Counted from the stretch's first letter, positions 8,186-20,907 are shown. The stretch is 64,000 bases of DNA from Chrysolina oricalcia (GCA_944452925.2 OX101825.2:39049639-39113638); one strand, 5' to 3'. Notes: generated by a model not told the origin, from the sequence alone. Program-made: numbers and translations.

Positions 8186-8444
8186 AATTATATATCGTGT
8201 CCAGTCCTCGATATCACTTGAAATACTACGTAGATGTTTAGAGATGAGAAGTTGCAGTGGGTGACATGAATAAAGGTCTCAGAAAACATACAGAAACGAA
8301 ATTGTGTTTTATTGAGATCAATACTCATTTCATATGTGATGTTGCTTAGTAGCAAATGAACAATATCCCATGAGATTCTCAATCAAATAAACAGGTGTTT
8401 TATAAAAACTAAGCTAAATTAAAAATACATTTTGATGTTGACAT

Positions 8445-9478
8445 TTATGGTCTGCCAATGGATAAAATTGCTTTCGCATAATCAGGGTTTTTCGCTAGTG
8501 GGCGATTATAGAACTTTGCGAAAGTTCCGTATTTTTCGGACCATCCTACAGTTTTACAAATATCTTCCACGGATATGCCCTGTCGCAGCGCTTTGAAGAA
8601 GAGCAGTGTCTAGTCGAGTGGGGTTTGAATTTTGTGGTATCAATTCCAGCCTGATCAAGTAGAGTCCTGACCCATCGACTGAGGGTTTGTTTGGTGGCGA
8701 CCGAATAAGGCTTCTTGTGTGTTAGAAACAGAAAATCGTGGCCATTTCTTATATCTGTTGTTCTTTCTATGTATTGTATCAATGTATATGCGCAGCAGAG
8801 AACCGGTCTCTCTTTGTAGAATGGTATATGGAGTGTTGGTTGTGGTCGATTTATTCCGGACGTCTTAATTGGGTCCGTTATGTGAATCTGTATCTCTGTA
8901 TCGGTGTTCACAATGTTGGATAACCTGATGAGGTATATCGTTTGGAGTCGACCCCCAGTAATTAGGGCTAGTAGTGTTACGAGTTTGAATGAGATTGCTT
9001 GAAGGCTGTGGGATTGAGGAAGGTTCTCTATGTGTTGTAGCAACGGTCTCGGGTCCCAAGTCGTCTCGTATCTAGGTTGAGACGGTCGTAGCTTTGATAG
9101 GCCTCTCATAAATCTTGTGAGGACAGGGTCGTTTCCAAGGTCTCTGTTGAGTATCAGAGAGAGAGCCGATTTGTGGGAATTGAAGGTCCCAAATTTGGAT
9201 TGTCCTTTAGCGTATATTGACTGCAAGAATGTAAGCACATCATTGGTGGAGGCTTCGTGCGGAGAAATGGCTCGGTTTTTGCAAAAAAGTCACCACTGGC
9301 GATATGTGGAATTATACTGTTTTAGTGTGCCCTCTGATAACGAAGCTATGATTATGTCGATGGCTTCTTCCGGTATCTTCCTTATCTGGTATGCTTTCCT
9401 GATAATACTGCGGCAGCCAGGATAACCTTCGAGTACAGAGGGTGACGTTCTCTGGAAGGGGAAGACAACAGATTTGGA
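8445..9478 (-). pseudogene. Tyrosine recombinase pseudogene, copy 2
   Basis: Same TGA (9290-9292) and same frameshift as copy 1. Confidence 0.8.
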
Positions 9479-9603
9479 TCAGGACCAAGAAATAATATAT
9501 CGCTTTTCACAAGCTTGGTGAAAACTGGAAACCATGGTTGTGCTTGCCACCACGGGACGACCAGGATACCTGTAGCTTTTTCTTCATAGATCTTCCTAAA
9601 AAT
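9382..9603 (-). pseudogene. DIRS RT-tail remnant, copy 3
   Basis: As copy 2. Confidence 0.6.
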
Positions 9604-11513
9604 TCATAATCAAATACAATATGTAGGGATTGGTTTGTAGATGGAATGTACATTAAGCAAGCAGAGTACAGTTGTTGAGGTGTGAGAGTGAATAGTTCTT
9701 GATTGCAGCTAACATATGATCTATCAAATGTACAATTGCTTTCAAAGTACAGTGTCCCTTCTTGTCTAATATTCATTGGCCTTAAGACCACTATTGGCAA
9801 TCTATTACAACCTCTACATCCATAGATGTAATCTACATTAACTGCACATGAGGCTGTTAGGACTTGCAAACTTTTAATTTCCATGTTGCCAATCATCATA
9901 GTGGCAGTCCCAAGGATTCTCTTTCTAGACATGACTAGCATGTCATCCTCTGTCATATGATATGTAATTCCAGTGTCTCTATTTGATTTAGCTAGTTGTC
10001 CTATCTTCTTGATCTTAGGCGTTGGAGCAAAACATTGAGGGCTACATGACTCAACTCTACAGACCACCTCATTGTAATTAAAAGAGGAAGTTTTGAGATC
10101 TAGTGAAACTTGATAATCACCTATCTTATCTCCCTCTGGCATGTTCAGCTCTGAAGCAACAATTGGTGTTGGCGAACCATTCACTACTATTATGTTATTA
10201 TCCATGTGAGGATCTTCATGCATAAAGTTAGTTATATAGACTGGTAGTTTAGTAGATCCGAAGGCATCAATGTCTAATAATCCAGTGCTTGGATTGTTCA
10301 CGTTTAACTTGCTTATAGTTGTGTAGTTCTTATACACAATCTCTAACTCAACTTCCCAGCCACTGCTTTCTTTTTTGTAGACAGTATATAAATCTCCTAT
10401 TGCCATTACTATCCATTTAAAGAAAGTGCAGGAAAGTTTATGCCAACAGGTAGTGTCACATCCCAAAGCCGAGGTAAGGCATCCGTATCCAGCATGAGTG
10501 TCATTTATATCATTCGAATATCGTCCACCTTTAGTTGTATAATGGCAATTGTTATACCAACATTGTCCTGCTCCCTTGCATTCATAATACGAATCTACTA
10601 GGATCTCCCAGTCTGATGTCTTGTACATTGCTACATATTTAGTGGTTATAGAGGATGCACGAATCTTTATTGTGAAGTTATTATTCTCAATATCTCTAAA
10701 GCATATCATCTGTCCTGTTTGAATAGGGAAGGTAAACATGTTTGTCTTAACACAGTCACCATTTCTACATACTTCTCCTGCAGAGTTGATGAAGAGGTTG
10801 TTGTCACAGGCATCAATTACCTCTAATCCATTTGACAATATGAGTGCACCCATAACTGCTGCAGCTGCAGTTTTCTTTGTTATTCCATAGCTCTTCTGTT
10901 GCTTGTTGTGTTTTGCTGCTTCAGAAGGGTGTACTGTCAGGTTGGGATACAATCCAGGGGTGTTAATGTCCTTATTCTCTTTATAAGGGATACCTTGTTC
11001 TTCAGGTACATCATCATCATCACTAATGTCATAAGCAAACTTGTTAAAGTCCTTCTGCCTCTCCATTAGTTCTTCTATAATGACATTATTTATGGGAGTA
11101 TTACCTTTATTTAGTTGGTACTTCTTATCTATGGTCTTCTTACTTTTTTCAATTTGTGCTGGGATTTCAATGTATGTCGGATCTGCCATCTGTGGGCTTG
11201 TACTAACAAGTTTATGGTTAGCTTTGGCCACTTTAGATTTCATTACTTCTTGAACCTTGCTTCCGTATCTACCCTTTGTCTTTTCCTTAATAAGATTTGG
11301 CCTATTGTCAGTTAGTTCAACTATGTTCTTAGTTGCTTTATACTGGGAATGAACCCTTGCACTGTGGTATTTAATTATGACCCATTCCCATATTAATTGT
11401 GATAACTGTGCCAGCTCCTTGTGGAAAACTCCTAATAATAGTCCACAAATAACCAATGCGATTATTATTCCTATAGCTATAGGGACATAATCTGTGCTAC
11501 AGCTTTCAAACAT
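9507..11513 (-). CDS. Gc-like glycoprotein fragment, copy 3
   Basis: Predicted product identical to copy 2. Confidence 0.82.
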   Translation of the reverse strand: MFESCSTDYVPIAIGIIIALVICGLLLGVFHKELAQLSQLIWEWVIIKYHSARVHSQYKATKNIVELTDNRPNLIKEKTKGRYGSKVQEVMKSKVAKANHKLVSTSPQMADPTYIEIPAQIEKSKKTIDKKYQLNKGNTPINNVIIEELMERQKDFNKFAYDISDDDDVPEEQGIPYKENKDINTPGLYPNLTVHPSEAAKHNKQQKSYGITKKTAAAAVMGALILSNGLEVIDACDNNLFINSAGEVCRNGDCVKTNMFTFPIQTGQMICFRDIENNNFTIKIRASSITTKYVAMYKTSDWEILVDSYYECKGAGQCWYNNCHYTTKGGRYSNDINDTHAGYGCLTSALGCDTTCWHKLSCTFFKWIVMAIGDLYTVYKKESSGWEVELEIVYKNYTTISKLNVNNPSTGLLDIDAFGSTKLPVYITNFMHEDPHMDNNIIVVNGSPTPIVASELNMPEGDKIGDYQVSLDLKTSSFNYNEVVCRVESCSPQCFAPTPKIKKIGQLAKSNRDTGITYHMTEDDMLVMSRKRILGTATMMIGNMEIKSLQVLTASCAVNVDYIYGCRGCNRLPIVVLRPMNIRQEGTLYFESNCTFDRSYVSCNQELFTLTPQQLYSACLMYIPSTNQSLHIVFDYEFLGRSMKKKLQVSWSSRGGKHNHGFQFSPSL

Positions 11514-11725
11514 CTGATTATAAGTGCAATAGATTTCTGAAGTACTTTCCTTGTTTCTAATTTATCAGATCTTCCTTCATGGGTATGGTCGCTTCGTTTC
11601 ACAAAACGACAATTCTTTTCTATCACTCTCGCTCTACATGATGATTTCTTGTGTTCTTCACATTTCCAATATATCGTGTCATTGCGCTGGTATTCTTTTA
11701 CATAAAAATATCCATCCAATATCAT
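11477..11725 (-). CDS. FLYWCH fragment, copy 3
   Basis: Identical to copy 1. Confidence 0.7.
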   Translation of the reverse strand: MILDGYFYVKEYQRNDTIYWKCEEHKKSSCRARVIEKNCRFVKRSDHTHEGRSDKLETRKVLQKSIALIIRCLKAVAQIMSL

Positions 11726-11969
11726 TTTTTTTGTCCAGATTGACTATTTATGTAAGACATATTTCAATATTTCGTTACCGACTCTGACATTAATTCTGAA
11801 ATGTTATGTTGATTACTATAGTTATATAATCACGTTCGAATCTTTCATTTGAATGCATTTTTATATACAAGGAGTTTGATAATTATTTGATTGCGATGAA
11901 AATTAATCGAAATTATTTTAAAAGAGGAACAACGAAACCAAACCTATATATGATTCGATTAAATTGTTG

Positions 11970-12144
11970 TTCGATCGATTGCACTTTCGTTCAATTGATT
12001 ATTCGATCGATTGATTTTCGATCAATTGATTATTCGATCATTTTATTTTTCGATCAATTGATTTTCGATCAATTGATTTTCGATCAATTGATATTCGATC
12101 AAATGATCTTCGATCAAATGATTTTCTATCAAATGAATTCGATT
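11970..12144. repeat. Minisatellite, copy 3
   Basis: As copy 1, same monomer number. Confidence 0.85.
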
Positions 12145-12618
12145 AAATTTCCGGCAATCTTATGTTAAATTCTCAGAAGGCTTCGCAACTGACCCAAAGA
12201 GGTTAAAGAAAAAACAATAAGATGCACTTACTTTTGAGTATGTCCATAATATTACAATTTCATCTTCTAAGGAAGGTTGTTGATAGCTTTTGGCTACCTA
12301 TCTTGCTCTCTCTTCCTCTATCTTCAGCACTCTGTTAGCCAATTTTTCAGTAAAAACCATCTCGAATCAATTAGTTTTATATCCGGTTACTTGTTGAACA
12401 TGTTTTATTTTCTTCTGGTGCTGAAATCTCTTCTTCTATGGCCTCGTCCCATCCTCTATCAATTGTTTCCCGCTTTCAAATGAGTCACTGTGTATATAAG
12501 TTCCGATATATTATTTTCAAAGTTTTCACACATTTTTCTTACGAAGATAACCTAAACCATCACATAAACTTGCTTCTGAAACCTGTTGCATATAGTTTAC
12601 TTCCTATAATAAATTATC

Positions 12619-12882
12619 AACGATCAAACGAACTTACCTTCAAGTGAAGTTCGATCGTGATTATATGAGTGTCCAGTCCGAAGATATCACTTGAAATACT
12701 ACGAATAAGCCCTCTGTCCCCTCTCGTAGCGCTCGTACCATAATCCATGCTAGCTCATTCTGTTCAACTAAGAACCATCACTGCAACTTGGGTTGTGGGT
12801 TGGGTGGGTAGTGATATCTTCGGACTGGCCACTCATATAATCACGATCGAACTTCACTGGAAGGTAAGTTCGTTTGATCGTT
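12619..12882. repeat. 73 bp inverted repeat, copy 3
   Basis: As copy 1. Confidence 0.85.
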
Positions 12883-13141
12883 AATTATATATCGTGTCCA
12901 GTCCTCGATATCACTTGAAATACTACGTAGATGTTTAGAGATGAGAAGTTGCAGTGGGTGACATGAATAAAGGTCTCAGAAAACATACAGAAACGAAATT
13001 GTGTTTTATTGAGATCAATACTCATTTCATATGTGATGTTGCTTAGTAGCAAATGAACAATATCCCATGAGATTCTCAATCAAATAAACAGGTGTTTTAT
13101 AAAAACTAAGCTAAATTAAAAATACATTTTGATGTTGACAT

Positions 13142-14175
13142 TTATGGTCTGCCAATGGATAAAATTGCTTTCGCATAATCAGGGTTTTTCGCTAGTGGGC
13201 GATTATAGAACTTTGCGAAAGTTCCGTATTTTTCGGACCATCCTACAGTTTTACAAATATCTTCCACGGATATGCCCTGTCGCAGCGCTTTGAAGAAGAG
13301 CAGTGTCTAGTCGAGTGGGGTTTGAATTTTGTGGTATCAATTCCAGCCTGATCAAGTAGAGTCCTGACCCATCGACTGAGGGTTTGTTTGGTGGCGACCG
13401 AATAAGGCTTCTTGTGTGTTAGAAACAGAAAATCGTGGCCATTTCTTATATCTGTTGTTCTTTCTATGTATTGTATCAATGTATATGCGCAGCAGAGAAC
13501 CGGTCTCTCTTTGTAGAATGGTATATGGAGTGTTGGTTGTGGTCGATTTATTCCGGACGTCTTAATTGGGTCCGTTATGTGAATCTGTATCTCTGTATCG
13601 GTGTTCACAATGTTGGATAACCTGATGAGGTATATCGTTTGGAGTCGACCCCCAGTAATTAGGGCTAGTAGTGTTACGAGTTTGAATGAGATTGCTTGAA
13701 GGCTGTGGGATTGAGGAAGGTTCTCTATGTGTTGTAGCAACGGTCTCGGGTCCCAAGTCGTCTCGTATCTAGGTTGAGACGGTCGTAGCTTTGATAGGCC
13801 TCTCATAAATCTTGTGAGGACAGGGTCGTTTCCAAGGTCTCTGTTGAGTATCAGAGAGAGAGCCGATTTGTGGGAATTGAAGGTCCCAAATTTGGATTGT
13901 CCTTTAGCGTATATTGACTGCAAGAATGTAAGCACATCATTGGTGGAGGCTTCGTGCGGAGAAATGGCTCGGTTTTTGCAAAAAAGTCACCACTGGCGAT
14001 ATGTGGAATTATACTGTTTTAGTGTGCCCTCTGATAACGAAGCTATGATTATGTCGATGGCTTCTTCCGGTATCTTCCTTATCTGGTATGCTTTCCTGAT
14101 AATACTGCGGCAGCCAGGATAACCTTCGAGTACAGAGGGTGACGTTCTCTGGAAGGGGAAGACAACAGATTTGGA
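13142..14175 (-). pseudogene. Tyrosine recombinase pseudogene, copy 3
   Basis: Same two breaks; TGA at 13987-13989. Confidence 0.8.
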
Positions 14176-14300
14176 TCAGGACCAAGAAATAATATATCGC
14201 TTTTCACAAGCTTGGTGAAAACTGGAAACCATGGTTGTGCTTGCCACCACGGGACGACCAGGATACCTGTAGCTTTTTCTTCATAGATCTTCCTAAAAAT
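14079..14300 (-). pseudogene. DIRS RT-tail remnant, copy 4
   Basis: As copy 2. Confidence 0.6.
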
Positions 14301-16210
14301 TCATAATCAAATACAATATGTAGGGATTGGTTTGTAGATGGAATGTACATTAAGCAAGCAGAGTACAGTTGTTGAGGTGTGAGAGTGAATAGTTCTTGAT
14401 TGCAGCTAACATATGATCTATCAAATGTACAATTGCTTTCAAAGTACAGTGTCCCTTCTTGTCTAATATTCATTGGCCTTAAGACCACTATTGGCAATCT
14501 ATTACAACCTCTACATCCATAGATGTAATCTACATTAACTGCACATGAGGCTGTTAGGACTTGCAAACTTTTAATTTCCATGTTGCCAATCATCATAGTG
14601 GCAGTCCCAAGGATTCTCTTTCTAGACATGACTAGCATGTCATCCTCTGTCATATGATATGTAATTCCAGTGTCTCTATTTGATTTAGCTAGTTGTCCTA
14701 TCTTCTTGATCTTAGGCGTTGGAGCAAAACATTGAGGGCTACATGACTCAACTCTACAGACCACCTCATTGTAATTAAAAGAGGAAGTTTTGAGATCTAG
14801 TGAAACTTGATAATCACCTATCTTATCTCCCTCTGGCATGTTCAGCTCTGAAGCAACAATTGGTGTTGGCGAACCATTCACTACTATTATGTTATTATCC
14901 ATGTGAGGATCTTCATGCATAAAGTTAGTTATATAGACTGGTAGTTTAGTAGATCCGAAGGCATCAATGTCTAATAATCCAGTGCTTGGATTGTTCACGT
15001 TTAACTTGCTTATAGTTGTGTAGTTCTTATACACAATCTCTAACTCAACTTCCCAGCCACTGCTTTCTTTTTTGTAGACAGTATATAAATCTCCTATTGC
15101 CATTACTATCCATTTAAAGAAAGTGCAGGAAAGTTTATGCCAACAGGTAGTGTCACATCCCAAAGCCGAGGTAAGGCATCCGTATCCAGCATGAGTGTCA
15201 TTTATATCATTCGAATATCGTCCACCTTTAGTTGTATAATGGCAATTGTTATACCAACATTGTCCTGCTCCCTTGCATTCATAATACGAATCTACTAGGA
15301 TCTCCCAGTCTGATGTCTTGTACATTGCTACATATTTAGTGGTTATAGAGGATGCACGAATCTTTATTGTGAAGTTATTATTCTCAATATCTCTAAAGCA
15401 TATCATCTGTCCTGTTTGAATAGGGAAGGTAAACATGTTTGTCTTAACACAGTCACCATTTCTACATACTTCTCCTGCAGAGTTGATGAAGAGGTTGTTG
15501 TCACAGGCATCAATTACCTCTAATCCATTTGACAATATGAGTGCACCCATAACTGCTGCAGCTGCAGTTTTCTTTGTTATTCCATAGCTCTTCTGTTGCT
15601 TGTTGTGTTTTGCTGCTTCAGAAGGGTGTACTGTCAGGTTGGGATACAATCCAGGGGTGTTAATGTCCTTATTCTCTTTATAAGGGATACCTTGTTCTTC
15701 AGGTACATCATCATCATCACTAATGTCATAAGCAAACTTGTTAAAGTCCTTCTGCCTCTCCATTAGTTCTTCTATAATGACATTATTTATGGGAGTATTA
15801 CCTTTATTTAGTTGGTACTTCTTATCTATGGTCTTCTTACTTTTTTCAATTTGTGCTGGGATTTCAATGTATGTCGGATCTGCCATCTGTGGGCTTGTAC
15901 TAACAAGTTTATGGTTAGCTTTGGCCACTTTAGATTTCATTACTTCTTGAACCTTGCTTCCGTATCTACCCTTTGTCTTTTCCTTAATAAGATTTGGCCT
16001 ATTGTCAGTTAGTTCAACTATGTTCTTAGTTGCTTTATACTGGGAATGAACCCTTGCACTGTGGTATTTAATTATGACCCATTCCCATATTAATTGTGAT
16101 AACTGTGCCAGCTCCTTGTGGAAAACTCCTAATAATAGTCCACAAATAACCAATGCGATTATTATTCCTATAGCTATAGGGACATAATCTGTGCTACAGC
16201 TTTCAAACAT
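14204..16210 (-). CDS. Gc-like glycoprotein fragment, copy 4
   Basis: Predicted product identical to copy 2. Confidence 0.82.
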   Translation of the reverse strand: MFESCSTDYVPIAIGIIIALVICGLLLGVFHKELAQLSQLIWEWVIIKYHSARVHSQYKATKNIVELTDNRPNLIKEKTKGRYGSKVQEVMKSKVAKANHKLVSTSPQMADPTYIEIPAQIEKSKKTIDKKYQLNKGNTPINNVIIEELMERQKDFNKFAYDISDDDDVPEEQGIPYKENKDINTPGLYPNLTVHPSEAAKHNKQQKSYGITKKTAAAAVMGALILSNGLEVIDACDNNLFINSAGEVCRNGDCVKTNMFTFPIQTGQMICFRDIENNNFTIKIRASSITTKYVAMYKTSDWEILVDSYYECKGAGQCWYNNCHYTTKGGRYSNDINDTHAGYGCLTSALGCDTTCWHKLSCTFFKWIVMAIGDLYTVYKKESSGWEVELEIVYKNYTTISKLNVNNPSTGLLDIDAFGSTKLPVYITNFMHEDPHMDNNIIVVNGSPTPIVASELNMPEGDKIGDYQVSLDLKTSSFNYNEVVCRVESCSPQCFAPTPKIKKIGQLAKSNRDTGITYHMTEDDMLVMSRKRILGTATMMIGNMEIKSLQVLTASCAVNVDYIYGCRGCNRLPIVVLRPMNIRQEGTLYFESNCTFDRSYVSCNQELFTLTPQQLYSACLMYIPSTNQSLHIVFDYEFLGRSMKKKLQVSWSSRGGKHNHGFQFSPSL

Positions 16211-16422
16211 CTGATTATAAGTGCAATAGATTTCTGAAGTACTTTCCTTGTTTCTAATTTATCAGATCTTCCTTCATGGGTATGGTCGCTTCGTTTCACA
16301 AAACGACAATTCTTTTCTATCACTCTCGCTCTACATGATGATTTCTTGTGTTCTTCACATTTCCAATATATCGTGTCATTGCGCTGGTATTCTTTTACAT
16401 AAAAATATCCATCCAATATCAT
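16174..16422 (-). CDS. FLYWCH fragment, copy 4
   Basis: Identical to copy 1. Confidence 0.7.
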   Translation of the reverse strand: MILDGYFYVKEYQRNDTIYWKCEEHKKSSCRARVIEKNCRFVKRSDHTHEGRSDKLETRKVLQKSIALIIRCLKAVAQIMSL

Positions 16423-16666
16423 TTTTTTTGTCCAGATTGACTATTTATGTAAGACATATTTCAATATTTCGTTACCGACTCTGACATTAATTCTGAAATG
16501 TTATGTTGATTACTATAGTTATATAATCACGTTCGAATCTTTCATTTGAATGAATTTTTATATACAAGGAGTTTGATAATTATTTGATTGCGATGAAAAT
16601 TAATCGAAATTATTTTAAAAGAGGAACAACGAAACCAAACCTATATATGATTCGATTAAATTGTTG

Positions 16667-16841
16667 TTCGATCGATTGCACTTTCGTTCAATTGATTATT
16701 CGATCGATTGATTTTCGATCAATTGATTATTCGATCATTTTATTTTTCGATCAATTGATTTTCGATCAATTGATTTTCGATCAATTGATATTCGATCAAA
16801 TGATCTTCGATCAAATGATTTTCTATCAAATGAATTCGATT
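16667..16841. repeat. Minisatellite, copy 4
   Basis: As copy 1, same monomer number. Confidence 0.85.
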
Positions 16842-17315
16842 AAATTTCCGGCAATCTTATGTTAAATTCTCAGAAGGCTTCGCAACTGACCCAAAGAGGT
16901 TAAAGAAAAAACAATAAGATGCACTTACTTTTGAGTATGTCCATAATATTACAATTTCATCTTCTAAGGAAGGTTGTTGATAGCTTTTGGCTACCTATCT
17001 TGCTCTCTCTTCCTCTATCTTCAGCACTCTGTTAGCCAATTTTTCAGTAAAAACCATCTCGAATCAATTAGTTTTATATCCGGTTACTTGTTGAACATGT
17101 TTTATTTTCTTCTGGTGCTGAAATCTCTTCTTCTATGGCCTCGTCCCATCCTCTATCAATTGTTTCCCGCTTTCAAATGAGTCACTGTGTATATAAGTTC
17201 CGATATATTATTTTCAAAGTTTTCACACATTTTTCTTACGAAGATAACCTAAACCATCACATAAACTTGCTTCTGAAACCTGTTGCATATAGTTTACTTC
17301 CTATAATAAATTATC

Positions 17316-17579
17316 AACGATCAAACGAACTTACCTTCAAGTGAAGTTCGATCGTGATTATATGAGTGTCCAGTCCGAAGATATCACTTGAAATACTACG
17401 AATAAGCCCTCTGTCCCCTCTCGTAGCGCTCGTACCATAATCCATGCTAGCTCATTCTGTTCAACTAAGAACCATCACTGCAACTTGGGTTGTGGGTTGG
17501 GTGGGTAGTGATATCTTCGGACTGGCCACTCATATAATCACGATCGAACTTCACTGGAAGGTAAGTTCGTTTGATCGTT
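17316..17579. repeat. 73 bp inverted repeat, copy 4
   Basis: As copy 1. Confidence 0.85.
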
Positions 17580-17838
17580 AATTATATATCGTGTCCAGTC
17601 CTCGATATCACTTGAAATACTACGTAGATGTTTAGAGATGAGAAGTTGCAGTGGGTGACATGAATAAAGGTCTCAGAAAACATACAGAAACGAAATTGTG
17701 TTTTATTGAGATCAATACTCATTTCATATGTGATGTTGCTTAGTAGCAAATGAACAATATCCCATGAGATTCTCAATCAAATAAACAGGTGTTTTATAAA
17801 AACTAAGCTAAATTAAAAATACATTTTGATGTTGACAT

Positions 17839-18872
17839 TTATGGTCTGCCAATGGATAAAATTGCTTTCGCATAATCAGGGTTTTTCGCTAGTGGGCGAT
17901 TATAGAACTTTGCGAAAGTTCCGTATTTTTCGGACCATCCTACAGTTTTACAAATATCTTCCACGGATATGCCCTGTCGCAGCGCTTTGAAGAAGAGCAG
18001 TGTCTAGTCGAGTGGGGTTTGAATTTTGTGGTATCAATTCCAGCCTGATCAAGTAGAGTCCTGACCCATCGACTGAGGGTTTGTTTGGTGGCGACCGAAT
18101 AAGGCTTCTTGTGTGTTAGAAATAGAAAATCGTGGCCATTTCTTATATCTGTTGTTCTTTCTATGTATTGTATCAATGTATATGCGCAGCAGAGAACCGG
18201 TCTCTCTTTGTAGAATGGTATATGGAGTGTTGGTTGTGGTCGATTTATTCCGGACGTCTTAATTGGGTCCGTTATGTGAATCTGTATCTCTGTATCGGTG
18301 TTCACAATGTTGGATAACCTGATGAGGTATATCGTTTGGAGTCGACCCCCAGTAATTAGGGCTAGTAGTGTTACGAGTTTGAATGAGATTGCTTGAAGGC
18401 TGTGGGATTGAGGAAGGTTCTCTATGTGTTGTAGCAACGGTCTCGGGTCCCAAGTCGTCTCGTATCTAGGTTGAGACGGTCGTAGCTTTGATAGGCCTCT
18501 CATAAATCTTGTGAGGACAGGGTCGTTTCCAAGGTCTCTGTTGAGTATCAGAGAGAGAGCCGATTTGTGGGAATTGAAGGTCCCAAATTTGGATTGTCCT
18601 TTAGCGTATATTGACTGCAAGAATGTAAGCACATCATTGGTGGAGGCTTCGTGCGGAGAAATGGCTCGGTTTTTGCAAAAAAGTCACCACTGGCGATATG
18701 TGGAATTATACTGTTTTAGTGTGCCCTCTGATAACGAAGCTATGATTATGTCGATGGCTTCTTCCGGTATCTTCCTTATCTGGTATGCTTTCCTGATAAT
18801 ACTGCGGCAGCCAGGATAACCTTCGAGTACAGAGGGTGACGTTCTCTGGAAGGGGAAGACAACAGATTTGGA
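17839..18872 (-). pseudogene. Tyrosine recombinase pseudogene, copy 4
   Basis: Same two breaks. Silent T at 18123, as in copy 1. Confidence 0.8.
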
Positions 18873-18997
18873 TCAGGACCAAGAAATAATATATCGCTTT
18901 TCACAAGCTTGGTGAAAACTGGAAACCATGGTTGTGCTTGCCACCACGGGACGACCAGGATACCTGTAGCTTTTTCTTCATAGATCTTCCTAAAAAT
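18776..18997 (-). pseudogene. DIRS RT-tail remnant, copy 5
   Basis: As copy 2. Confidence 0.6.
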
Positions 18998-20907
18998 TCA
19001 TAATCAAATACAATATGTAGGGATTGGTTTGTAGATGGAATGTACATTAAGCAAGCAGAGTACAGTTGTTGAGGTGTGAGAGTGAATAGTTCTTGATTGC
19101 AGCTAACATATGATCTATCAAATGTACAATTGCTTTCAAAGTACAGTGTCCCTTCTTGTCTAATATTCATTGGCCTTAAGACCACTATTGGCAATCTATT
19201 ACAACCTCTACATCCATAGATGTAATCTACATTAACTGCACATGAGGCTGTTAGGACTTGCAAACTTTTAATTTCCATGTTGCCAATCATCATAGTGGCA
19301 GTCCCAAGGATTCTCTTTCTAGACATGACTAGCATGTCATCCTCTGTCATATGATATGTAATTCCAGTGTCTCTATTTGATTTAGCTAGTTGTCCTATCT
19401 TCTTGATCTTAGGCGTTGGAGCAAAACATTGAGGGCTACATGACTCAACTCTACAGACCACCTCATTGTAATTAAAAGAGGAAGTTTTGAGATCTAGTGA
19501 AACTTGATAATCACCTATCTTATCTCCCTCTGGCATGTTCAGCTCTGAAGCAACAATTGGTGTTGGCGAACCATTCACTACTATTATGTTATTATCCATG
19601 TGAGGATCTTCATGCATAAAGTTAGTTATATAGACTGGTAGTTTAGTAGATCCGAAGGCATCAATGTCTAATAATCCAGTGCTTGGATTGTTCACGTTTA
19701 ACTTGCTTATAGTTGTGTAGTTCTTATACACAATCTCTAACTCAACTTCCCAGCCACTGCTTTCTTTTTTGTAGACAGTATATAAATCTCCTATTGCCAT
19801 TACTATCCATTTAAAGAAAGTGCAGGAAAGTTTATGCCAACAGGTAGTGTCACATCCCAAAGCCGAGGTAAGGCATCCGTATCCAGCATGAGTGTCATTT
19901 ATATCATTCGAATATCGTCCACCTTTAGTTGTATAATGGCAATTGTTATACCAACATTGTCCTGCTCCCTTGCATTCATAATACGAATCTACTAGGATCT
20001 CCCAGTCTGATGTCTTGTACATTGCTACATATTTAGTGGTTATAGAGGATGCACGAATCTTTATTGTGAAGTTATTATTCTCAATATCTCTAAAGCATAT
20101 CATCTGTCCTGTTTGAATAGGGAAGGTAAACATGTTTGTCTTAACACAGTCACCATTTCTACATACTTCTCCTGCAGAGTTGATGAAGAGGTTGTTGTCA
20201 CAGGCATCAATTACCTCTAATCCATTTGACAATATGAGTGCACCCATAACTGCTGCAGCTGCAGTTTTCTTTGTTATTCCATAGCTCTTCTGTTGCTTGT
20301 TGTGTTTTGCTGCTTCAGAAGGGTGTACTGTCAGGTTGGGATACAATCCAGGGGTGTTAATGTCCTTATTCTCTTTATAAGGGATACCTTGTTCTTCAGG
20401 TACATCATCATCATCACTAATGTCATAAGCAAACTTGTTAAAGTCCTTCTGCCTCTCCATTAGTTCTTCTATAATGACATTATTTATGGGAGTATTACCT
20501 TTATTTAGTTGGTACTTCTTATCTATGGTCTTCTTACTTTTTTCAATTTGTGCTGGGATTTCAATGTATGTCGGATCTGCCATCTGTGGGCTTGTACTAA
20601 CAAGTTTATGGTTAGCTTTGGCCACTTTAGATTTCATTACTTCTTGAACCTTGCTTCCGTATCTACCCTTTGTCTTTTCCTTAATAAGATTTGGCCTATT
20701 GTCAGTTAGTTCAACTATGTTCTTAGTTGCTTTATACTGGGAATGAACCCTTGCACTGTGGTATTTAATTATGACCCATTCCCATATTAATTGTGATAAC
20801 TGTGCCAGCTCCTTGTGGAAAACTCCTAATAATAGTCCACAAATAACCAATGCGATTATTATTCCTATAGCTATAGGGACATAATCTGTGCTACAGCTTT
20901 CAAACAT
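18901..20907 (-). CDS. Gc-like glycoprotein fragment, copy 5
   Basis: Predicted product identical to copy 2. Confidence 0.82.
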   Translation of the reverse strand: MFESCSTDYVPIAIGIIIALVICGLLLGVFHKELAQLSQLIWEWVIIKYHSARVHSQYKATKNIVELTDNRPNLIKEKTKGRYGSKVQEVMKSKVAKANHKLVSTSPQMADPTYIEIPAQIEKSKKTIDKKYQLNKGNTPINNVIIEELMERQKDFNKFAYDISDDDDVPEEQGIPYKENKDINTPGLYPNLTVHPSEAAKHNKQQKSYGITKKTAAAAVMGALILSNGLEVIDACDNNLFINSAGEVCRNGDCVKTNMFTFPIQTGQMICFRDIENNNFTIKIRASSITTKYVAMYKTSDWEILVDSYYECKGAGQCWYNNCHYTTKGGRYSNDINDTHAGYGCLTSALGCDTTCWHKLSCTFFKWIVMAIGDLYTVYKKESSGWEVELEIVYKNYTTISKLNVNNPSTGLLDIDAFGSTKLPVYITNFMHEDPHMDNNIIVVNGSPTPIVASELNMPEGDKIGDYQVSLDLKTSSFNYNEVVCRVESCSPQCFAPTPKIKKIGQLAKSNRDTGITYHMTEDDMLVMSRKRILGTATMMIGNMEIKSLQVLTASCAVNVDYIYGCRGCNRLPIVVLRPMNIRQEGTLYFESNCTFDRSYVSCNQELFTLTPQQLYSACLMYIPSTNQSLHIVFDYEFLGRSMKKKLQVSWSSRGGKHNHGFQFSPSL

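Larger units (their letters stand above)
4698..9394 (-). repeat. Array unit copy 2
   Basis: Matches the majority sequence. One private change was seen, A to T at 8134, inside the right arm of the inverted repeat. Confidence 0.95.
9395..14091 (-). repeat. Array unit copy 3
   Basis: One private change seen, A to C at 11856 in the AT-rich non-coding stretch. Confidence 0.95.
14092..18788 (-). repeat. Array unit copy 4
   Basis: Carries T at 18123, the same variant as copy 1 at 4032 (silent in the recombinase frame). Copies 2 and 3 between them do not have it. Confidence 0.95.
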